Assembly: GCA_021819205.1 (NCBI GenBank)
Contig: JAKARV010000018.1
Coordinates: 1-46,443 of the forward strand
DNA length: 46,443 bases
Origin: Actinomycetes bacterium
Lineage (GTDB): Bacteria; Actinomycetota; Acidimicrobiia; Acidimicrobiales; Acidimicrobiaceae
Reading direction: 5' to 3'
The notes under the pieces were generated by a model. The model ran no database searches. It was not told the origin of the DNA and saw nothing but the letters and a program-made list of their open reading frames with translations. This document shows positions 41,199-46,443 of the stretch, in pieces. Both the position numbers and the translations under genes were made by a program. Positions within the stretch are counted from its first letter, which is position 1. Each line of letters opens with the position of its first letter.

Positions 41199-42477
41199 GA
41201 AACCCAGCCTCCAGATCGGCGATGATGTCATCGATGGTCTCGATCCCAACGCAGAGACGTATTAGGTCCGGCGTCACCCCGGTGGCGAGCCGCTCCTCCT
41301 CGGTGAGCTGCGAGTGAGTGGTAGAGGCCGGGTGGATTGCCAGGCTCCGGGTGTCGCCGACGTTGGCGAGGTGGCTGAAAAGTTCCAGTCCCTCAATGAA
41401 GCGTCGGCCAGCTTCAACTCCACCCTCGATGCCGAAGCCGATGATGGCGCCGGCCCCGCGGGGAAGATACTCCAGCTGGCGATGGTGCCACGGACTCGAC
41501 CCGAGGCCGGCGTAGGAAACCCAAGAGACCTCGTCCCTCGCCTCCAGCCATGTCGCAACCGCAAGGGCGTTTGCAACGTGGCGCTCCATCCTCAGGCTGA
41601 GCGTCTCGAGTCCCTGGAGGAAGAGGAATGCGTTGAAGGGCGAGATTGCGGCGCCGATATCCCTCATGTACTGAAGGCGCGCTTTCAAAGCGTACCGAGC
41701 GGAAAAGAGGGGTTCCGGCAGCTCGGAGAAGACTAGGCCGTGGTAGCTAGGGTCGGGTTCGGTAAAGTTGGGAAACCTTCCTGATTTCTCGTAGTCAAAC
41801 CTTCCTCCGTCGACCACGATTCCGCCTATCGAGGTCCCGTGGCCACCAAGGAACTTGGTGGCCGAGTGGATGACGATGTCTGCTCCGTGCCGGAGTGGCT
41901 GGGCCAGGAATGGGGTGGCGAGGGTGTTGTCTATTACCAGCGGAATCCCGTTGTCGTGGGCGACCGTGGATATGCCGACAAAGTCGATGATGTCCCCGCG
42001 CGGATTGCCGATGGTCTCGGCGTAAAAGGCCCGGGTTTCCGGTCTCACCGCGCTCTTCCACTCCTCGAGATCGTCCGGATTGTTTACGAAGGTGGTGGAG
42101 ATGCCGAGCTTTGCAAGTGTGTAGTGGAGAAGGTTGTAACTACCCCCGTAGAGCGACGAAGAGGCGACTATGTGGCCCCCGGATTCGGCCAGATTCATCA
42201 AAGCCACGGTCTCTGCGGCCTGCCCGCTCGACGTAGCCAGAGCTGCGGTGCCACCCTCGAGGGAGGCAACTCGGTCCTCGAAGACCGCCTGCGTCGGGTT
42301 GCCCAAACGCGTGTAGATGTTGCCCAGCTCCTCGAGGGCAAACAACGCCTCGGCGTGGGCAGTGTCCCGGAATACATAGCTGGAGGTCTGGTAGATCGGC
42401 ACGGCACGTGCGCCGGTGGCCGGGTCGGGTGCCGCTCCCGCGTGCACCTGTCGGGTTTCGAAGCCCCACTGGGTCAT
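41179..42477 (-). CDS. metY: O-acetylhomoserine sulfhydrylase
   Basis: 432 aa from ATG 42477, with CAAGGAGAGAGCA upstream. PLP-dependent Cys/Met-metabolism family, long MetY type (about 430 aa, against about 390 for MetB/MetC). The N-terminus MTQWGFETRQVHAGAAPDP and YQTSSYVF are diagnostic, the Schiff-base lysine is in IVIHSATKFLGGHGTSIGG, and ARYALKARLQYMRDIGAAISPFNAFLFLQGLETLSLRMERH follows. It makes homocysteine from O-acetylhomoserine and sulphide. First gene of the metY-metX operon; the upstream 545-bp region may carry leader-type regulation. Confidence 0.97.
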   Translation of the reverse strand: MTQWGFETRQVHAGAAPDPATGARAVPIYQTSSYVFRDTAHAEALFALEELGNIYTRLGNPTQAVFEDRVASLEGGTAALATSSGQAAETVALMNLAESGGHIVASSSLYGGSYNLLHYTLAKLGISTTFVNNPDDLEEWKSAVRPETRAFYAETIGNPRGDIIDFVGISTVAHDNGIPLVIDNTLATPFLAQPLRHGADIVIHSATKFLGGHGTSIGGIVVDGGRFDYEKSGRFPNFTEPDPSYHGLVFSELPEPLFSARYALKARLQYMRDIGAAISPFNAFLFLQGLETLSLRMERHVANALAVATWLEARDEVSWVSYAGLGSSPWHHRQLEYLPRGAGAIIGFGIEGGVEAGRRFIEGLELFSHLANVGDTRSLAIHPASTTHSQLTEEERLATGVTPDLIRLCVGIETIDDIIADLEAGFRAAKGH

Positions 42478-42543
42478 TGCTCTCTCCTTGGAGTTGATTT
42501 GCTGATTTGCGATCGACTTGTTTTGGGAACCGGATTTACAGGG

Positions 42544-42563
42544 GCCATAGCCCGTAATATGGC
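42544..42563 (-). promoter_or_regulatory. Small hairpin between leader frame and metY
   Basis: On the minus strand GCCATA (42563-42558) pairs perfectly with TATGGC (42549-42544) around the 8-nt loop TTACGGGC. It follows the leader-frame stop by 2 nt, where an attenuator or anti-terminator stem would be expected. No T run follows. Confidence 0.35.
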
Positions 42564-42565
42564 GC

Positions 42566-42649
42566 TTAAACGCTGCCGTCCGGCATGTCGGAGGGGTCGC
42601 GTTGCCCACCAGCTGGCGAGAGGCGGCAACAGCTGCGTGCGCGCGGCAT
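42566..42649 (-). CDS. Possible 27-aa leader peptide with tandem cysteines upstream of metY
   Basis: ATG 42649 opens a 27-codon frame that begins MPRARSCCRLSPAGGQR and stops at TAA 42568-42566, 88 nt before metY. Two adjacent Cys codons near the start recall the cysteine-rich short reading frames known upstream of sulphur-metabolism genes in actinobacteria, which act as cysteine-responsive attenuators. There is no strong ribosome site, so it might be leaderless. The frame continues far upstream without stop, so its limits are uncertain. Confidence 0.35.
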   Translation of the reverse strand: MPRARSCCRLSPAGGQRDPSDMPDGSV

Positions 42650-42668
42650 CAAGATCTCACGTGAGGTC

Positions 42669-42705
42669 GGGGCCGCCATTTTGGGAGCCGAAGCTCCGGT
42701 GCCCC
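42669..42705 (-). promoter_or_regulatory. Nested stem with UUCG tetraloop in the metY 5' region
   Basis: On the minus strand GGAGC-TTCG-GCTCC (42697-42684) forms a hairpin with the very stable UUCG-type loop. It is enclosed by GGGGC (42705-42701) and GCCCC (42673-42669). It may be part of an RNA leader; it does not match the SAM-riboswitch consensus that I know. Confidence 0.4.
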
Positions 42706-43022
42706 GCCACGGCAGCCGTTGGCCGGGGATGGTGCAGAGTGGTGTTGGAACGTTCACGGCAAGCCTCCCAGTTTCAAGGGAAACCAACCAGTCCGGTTTC
42801 CCGCCTTGCTGACGTCGCCGCCAGCCAGCTCTTCCTCCGGTAGCACCGTCTTGCGGGAGCGGTTGCCATCCTGCCATGCCGGAGGGCTTGGGGCAAGATT
42901 CTTGAGCTATTCACGAGTATATCGGAAGCGATCTGCCCGGCCTTCAATCGGAAGTTGGAATTGTTGAATACGAGTAGCGAAATAAACCAGTATCCGCGTA
43001 AGGCCGCCGCTGTCGGCAAGCG

Positions 43023-43889
43023 TCAGTCGAGGAGCGTCATCGCCCCTCGGGCGAGGAGACTCTCTGCCACCCGGGTGCCGGTCTCCACCGGATCGCTGCC
43101 GTTGGCACTCGCCTTGAGCAGGGTGCGCCCATCCACGGAAGCAACGACTCCCTGCAGCGTGAGTTCGCCGTTGCCCCATTTGGCGTAGCCTCCTATCGGG
43201 AGGGAACAGCCGGTTCCAAAGGCCGCGAGAAGCGCGCGCTCCGCCAGCACCTCGGCTTCAGTGGCGGCGTGGTTTACGCGGGAGAGGATATCGAGCGCAT
43301 TCGTGTCCCCGCTGGAACACTCGATCGCGATCGCTCCTTGCCCGATTTGGGGACAGAGCAACTCCGGGTCGAGGCGCTCGAACGGTATGTCGTTGATGCG
43401 AAGCCGGTCTAGCGCCGCTGCTGCGACGAAGATAGCGTCCAGATCGTCCAAGCGCTGGAGACGGGTGCGGATATTTCCCCGAATTGGCACGATGTTAATG
43501 TCCGGTCTAATCATCCTGAGCTGGGCGCCGCGGCGAACTGACGAGGTTCCGACGCGTGCTCCCTGGGGCAGCTCGGCCAGCGTGCAGCCCGCCAAGACGT
43601 CTCTCGGGTCCGCCCTCTCCAGGAACGCCCCCACTCGCAATCCCGGGGTCGAGGCGGTTGGTAAATCCTTTGCGGAGTGGACGGCGACGTCGGCGCGCCC
43701 ATCAATTATGGCCGCCTGGATCTCCTTGACAAAGACGCCTTGCCCGCCCATTTCGTGCAGGGAGTCGGAGATACGCCGATCTCCCTCGGTCTCCGCTATC
43801 ACCAACTCATAGTCGGTAGCGGCTAAAGTGGCAAAGATATTTGCCTGGGCAAGGGCAAGTTCCGACGCCCGCGTTGCAATCCTTAGCAA
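43023..43889 (-). CDS. hemC: Hydroxymethylbilane synthase (porphobilinogen deaminase)
   Basis: 288 aa from TTG 43889, somewhat short (family about 310). Joins four porphobilinogen units. Seen are the N-terminal IATRASELALAQA, KEIQAAIIDGRADVAVHSAKDLPT with the catalytic Asp, VGTSSVRRGAQLRMIRPDINIVPIRGNIRTRLQRL with the Arg cluster, and FGTGCSLPIGGYA with the Cys that holds the dipyrromethane cofactor. The C-terminal domain is shortened. It lies 43 bp after hemA. A hemD gene does not follow, unlike in many actinobacteria. Confidence 0.96.
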   Translation of the reverse strand: MLRIATRASELALAQANIFATLAATDYELVIAETEGDRRISDSLHEMGGQGVFVKEIQAAIIDGRADVAVHSAKDLPTASTPGLRVGAFLERADPRDVLAGCTLAELPQGARVGTSSVRRGAQLRMIRPDINIVPIRGNIRTRLQRLDDLDAIFVAAAALDRLRINDIPFERLDPELLCPQIGQGAIAIECSSGDTNALDILSRVNHAATEAEVLAERALLAAFGTGCSLPIGGYAKWGNGELTLQGVVASVDGRTLLKASANGSDPVETGTRVAESLLARGAMTLLD

Positions 43890-43932
43890 GTTTCGTTCCC
43901 GCTGCCTGCAGGGCGAGCCAGAGCTGCGCTGT

Positions 43933-45180
43933 TCACAGCCCGAATATGGACTTGAAGTCTTCGACGAAGCTTGGATTCTCCGCTGCTGCGCCGAGTTCGC
44001 GGAGCGAGCTTGCTGGTGAGTGGAGCAGCTTGGCTACTATGCGGTGGGTGAGCATCTCCATCTCGAGCTGAGTGGAGGGATCGAGGTCGTGAAATTTTTT
44101 CAAGGTCCGCTCCATCTCTTGAGAGCGTACCGCTTCCGCCCGGGTGTAAAGCTCCTTGAGCAAGGGGTTCAGATCCTGAACACGCTCAAGTTCCTCGAAA
44201 AGATCGAGTTCGGATTCGATGATTTCCTCCGCGTCGCCGACCGCAAACTCGCGCTGGGCAAGCTGGCTCGAAACCATCTTGTTCACTTCGTCGAGATCGA
44301 AGAGGGCCACCCCGTTAACTCCGGCCACCAGTGGGTCGACGGAGCGCGGGCGACAGAGATCGACGATCTTGAGATCGACCTCGCTACCGAGATGAGTGCG
44401 GTCGAGCAGGTAGTGGCTATTGGAGGTGGCGAAGATGAGGGAGTCGAAAGAGGAGAGCGAATCTGGCAGCAGTGAGGCTGGCATAGTGTCCACCGCTACC
44501 AGCTCGGCGCGGATCCGCGACAGCCTCTCCTCGAGCGCCGACAGCACCGTTACCTTCGCACCCCGGTCTCGCAAAATCTTCGCAACCTCGGCGCCAATGG
44601 TTCCGGTTCCGACCACGCCGACGCGAGGGGCTCCGCCCTCGGCCAGCGCGATGCTGGCAGCAACCGAGGTAACCGAAGCATTTCCGGCGCCGATTGCTGT
44701 CTCGCTCCGTACTCGCTTGGCCACCTCGAGCGCATGTTCGAAAATCCGGGTGAGTTTGGAGCGCGCGAGCCCACACTCCCTCGAGATCGTGATTGCCGCC
44801 TTGGTCTGGGCTTGGATCTCGCTCTCGCCGATGATGGCGGACTCAATTCCACTTGCGACCCTGAGCAGGTGGCGAATTGCGGACGGCCCGTACAGTACTC
44901 TGGCCATCCCTTGAAAACTCGCGTCGTCGAGCCCGAGTTCGGCAGCAAGAATTCTGGCTACCTCGTCAACGGTGGCATGGAACTGTGAGGCGAAAAAGTA
45001 GATCTCGACTCTAGCACAGGTAGCGAGAACCACCGCCTCGTCGAGCGGAGTCGATGACGCCATTGAGTCGAGTAGCCGATTCCGTAGGCTCGCCTCGCCT
45101 TCGCGGGTGAGCGCGCAGGCGTGAAACCCTTCACCTACCTCTGCTTCGGATATACTCACAGCGATCAACGACACACTCAA
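43933..45180 (-). CDS. hemA: Glutamyl-tRNA reductase
   Basis: 415 aa from TTG 45180; GTG 45174 two codons later is equally possible. First enzyme of C5 tetrapyrrole synthesis, reducing Glu-tRNA to glutamate-1-semialdehyde with NADPH. The nucleophile Cys is in VLATCARVEIYFF, where the nearly invariant TCNR reads TCAR. Other motifs are normal: SGIESAIIGESEIQAQTKAA, VGVVGTGTIGAEVAKILRDRGA (NADPH domain), VDLCRPRSVDP and the C-terminal dimerisation helices. It is followed by hemC and preceded by proC, 94 bp apart, the order common in actinobacteria. Confidence 0.95.
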   Translation of the reverse strand: MSVSLIAVSISEAEVGEGFHACALTREGEASLRNRLLDSMASSTPLDEAVVLATCARVEIYFFASQFHATVDEVARILAAELGLDDASFQGMARVLYGPSAIRHLLRVASGIESAIIGESEIQAQTKAAITISRECGLARSKLTRIFEHALEVAKRVRSETAIGAGNASVTSVAASIALAEGGAPRVGVVGTGTIGAEVAKILRDRGAKVTVLSALEERLSRIRAELVAVDTMPASLLPDSLSSFDSLIFATSNSHYLLDRTHLGSEVDLKIVDLCRPRSVDPLVAGVNGVALFDLDEVNKMVSSQLAQREFAVGDAEEIIESELDLFEELERVQDLNPLLKELYTRAEAVRSQEMERTLKKFHDLDPSTQLEMEMLTHRIVAKLLHSPASSLRELGAAAENPSFVEDFKSIFGL

Positions 45181-45274
45181 CCACCGACTTCAACAGGAAC
45201 ACAAACTTTCTCTAAGTTTAACCCCATATCGGTGATCAACCGGAATCGGCTTAGCCGGCACGCTCCCACAAGTC

Positions 45275-46054
45275 TTAAGCCTTGTTGGAAAGGCCGCTTG
45301 CGGCTTCAGTCGCGGCTCTTATCGCCTGGCTGAATCCGGAACGCAGCCCCGACCGTTCCAGTTCGGCAAGCGCTGCTGCCGTCATTCCGCCTGGTGACGT
45401 CACGGCCAGTCGAAGAGTCCTGGGGTCGCTTCCGCTCTCTCTGGCGAGCACCCCCGCGCCAATAACCGTCTCGCGCGCCAGCTCCAAGGCGAGCGATGCG
45501 GGTATCCCGCGGGCTATGCCGGCCTCCTGCATCGCCTCCATGACCATGAAGAGGTAGGCGGGCCCACTCCCGGAGATCGCGGAGACTGCGTTGAACATCC
45601 CCTCTTCCACCTCGTAGGCACGCCCAACCCAGGCGAACATTGCCTTCGCCTCGGACAGGAGGTCGGCGGAGTCCGCACCTGCCGCAAGCGCACAGACGCC
45701 GGCCTTAACCGAGACCGGCGTGTTTGGCATGGCCCGCACGATCTGCCGTTCGCCAGAGATCCAAGCGGAGAGCTGGTCCAGCGTGATGCCGGCGGCGATC
45801 GAGATCACTCCGCCAGGGGGTAGCGCGCCAATTACGGCCGATATCTGATGGGGCTTCACTGCTACCAGATAGTTGCGCGCCTGCTCGAGCCGGTCGCAGG
45901 CGACCACCCGCGGGTTTGTGGCGACTACGCGGTCCACAGAATCCCGCTGTCGGCTGTATACACCCAGCTGAAAGCTTTCGGGAGCAGCATCGGCAAATCC
46001 TGCGGCCAGCGCACCACCCATCTTTCCCGCACCAATTACCAGCAAATCGAGCAT
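45275..46054 (-). CDS. proC: Pyrroline-5-carboxylate reductase
   Basis: 259 aa, full length. NAD(P)H-binding LLVIGAGKMGGALAAGF at the N-terminus, VAVKPHQI, IVRAMPNTPVSVKAGV, and the ProC signature in AVSAISGSGPAYLFMVMEAM and LAVTSPGGMTAAALAELERSG (usual SPGGTT; here SPGGMT). It completes proline synthesis from glutamate. No good ribosome site is seen before ATG 46054. First gene of the proC-hemA-hemC series. Confidence 0.95.
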   Translation of the reverse strand: MLDLLVIGAGKMGGALAAGFADAAPESFQLGVYSRQRDSVDRVVATNPRVVACDRLEQARNYLVAVKPHQISAVIGALPPGGVISIAAGITLDQLSAWISGERQIVRAMPNTPVSVKAGVCALAAGADSADLLSEAKAMFAWVGRAYEVEEGMFNAVSAISGSGPAYLFMVMEAMQEAGIARGIPASLALELARETVIGAGVLARESGSDPRTLRLAVTSPGGMTAAALAELERSGLRSGFSQAIRAATEAASGLSNKA

Positions 46055-46167
46055 GGAACCAACAGTAGTGGAGCTGGGATGAAATGCTCTCTGCGTTTGG
46101 CTCCTGGGGCGTGCGGAAAGAATGAAGCGACAAAGCGTTCCACGATGCTTCAGGAATGCGGCGTGGT

Positions 46168-46443
46168 CTAGACGGCGACCTTCTCAAGGGTGACTGCGTA
46201 GCCGAGCGTCTCGATACGCTTATGGAGCCGGTTGACCTCCCGAAGTGGATCGTTGTAACGCTCGAAGTAATTCGCGCCGGGATCTTGATGGAACGTTTTC
46301 TTCGTCAAGAGGTGCCACGAGATCCCAAGGATGGAGTGCGCTGTCGCAACGGTCGCGATGCTTGGCCCTCGGCTCCTCGAGATACGCCTGTAGTGCCCCC
46401 AAGGTAGGTGCCCCTCGTTCTGGCGGCTGCCTCGGAGCGAACC
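46168..46443 (-). pseudogene. 3' part of an IS110-type transposase, frameshifted
   Basis: The minus strand encodes HYRRISRSRGPSIATVATAH, then SILGISWHLLTKKTFHQDPGANYFERYN and a C-terminus ending RIETLGYAVTLEKVAV before TAG at 46170-46168. This is the usual end of IS110/IS116/IS902-family transposases (RRxGxxxAxVAxAHSIL, YxxLGADYF, RxLExLGYxVTL). Just upstream, AARTRGTYLGG, the normal preceding sequence of the family, lies in another frame; the switch falls on the run of five G at 46400-46396, so one base is missing. The gene also leaves the window. It may be an inactive insertion sequence or carry a sequencing error. IS110 elements have no clear terminal inverted repeats, and none is seen in the 113 bp before proC. 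Confidence 0.8.

Larger units (their letters stand above)
42478..43022. other. 545-bp region between hemC and metY with leader-like elements
   Basis: No full gene is seen. On the metY strand, the 230 nt before the start hold a structured element (42669-42705), a possible 27-codon leader peptide (42566-42649) and a small hairpin (42544-42563). The part from about 42710 to 43022, next to the hemC stop, shows nothing recognisable apart from short open frames. Confidence 0.5.

Noticed and set aside
42541-42660. SAM riboswitch upstream of metY
   Set aside because: Some fragments (GGGCAAC, CCCTCC) recall SAM-I/SAM-IV elements, but the core order and pseudoknot could not be matched.
1-46443. tRNA genes, rRNA or CRISPR arrays
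   Set aside because: No T-loop motif with a matching cloverleaf, no rRNA core sequence and no regularly spaced repeats were found by reading both strands.

Overview
The window is 46.4 kb of high-GC bacterial chromosome. GTG and TTG starts are common, genes are tightly packed, and ATGA/GTGA/TAATG overlaps are frequent. High GC, the proC-hemA-hemC and aspS-rarA neighbourhoods, a DUF6295-like protein, a sedolisin (S53) protease of the kind secreted by acidophiles, and many FadD/FadE/SCP-x-thiolase genes all suggest an actinomycetote, perhaps of the Acidimicrobiia. This is inference from gene content; there is no rRNA in the window.

Left end (1-5.1 kb): the start of a Rieske [2Fe-2S] protein running off the edge, a secreted S53 protease without a propeptide, an unidentified secreted protein, cyanase, an MFS transporter and a SixA-like phosphatase. 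At 5.1-7.4 kb (minus) lies an operon for the alpha and beta subunits of a 2-oxoacid/acetoin dehydrogenase E1, ending in a stand-alone lipoyl domain with no E2 catalytic core. It has its own sigma70-like promoter.

CO locus (7.5-13.2 kb): a PAS-LytTR protein very like the heme CO sensor RcoM diverges from cooF-cooS-FAD/NAD oxidoreductase-cooC. All cluster ligands of the Ni-Fe CO dehydrogenase are present. The set is a complete CO-sensing and CO-oxidising module passing electrons through CooF to the flavoprotein and probably NAD(P). It ends at a 14-bp perfect stem.

Acyl-CoA region (13.4-32.1 kb): a long minus-strand gene series (two thiolase-fold proteins without the catalytic Cys/His, DUF35, three acyl-CoA synthetases, TetR, acyl-CoA dehydrogenase, enoyl-CoA hydratase, acetoacetyl-CoA synthetase, CaiB-type CoA transferase) diverges from a plus-strand operon (acyl-CoA synthetase, an HMG-CoA-synthase-like/DUF35 fusion lacking its Cys, a canonical SCP-x thiolase). 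The divergent region carries promoters and a palindrome at the predicted transcription start. The set looks like a TetR-controlled catabolic pathway for a carboxylic acid or ketone; the substrate cannot be read from the sequence.

Right part (32.5-46.4 kb): a class-III aminotransferase, a DrrAB-like ABC exporter, a dienelactone hydrolase, DUF6295, then housekeeping genes rarA, aspS, metX, metY (with a possible Cys-Cys leader peptide and structured 5' region), hemC, hemA and proC. The end holds the 3' part of a frameshifted IS110-type transposase. No tRNA, rRNA or CRISPR array was seen.
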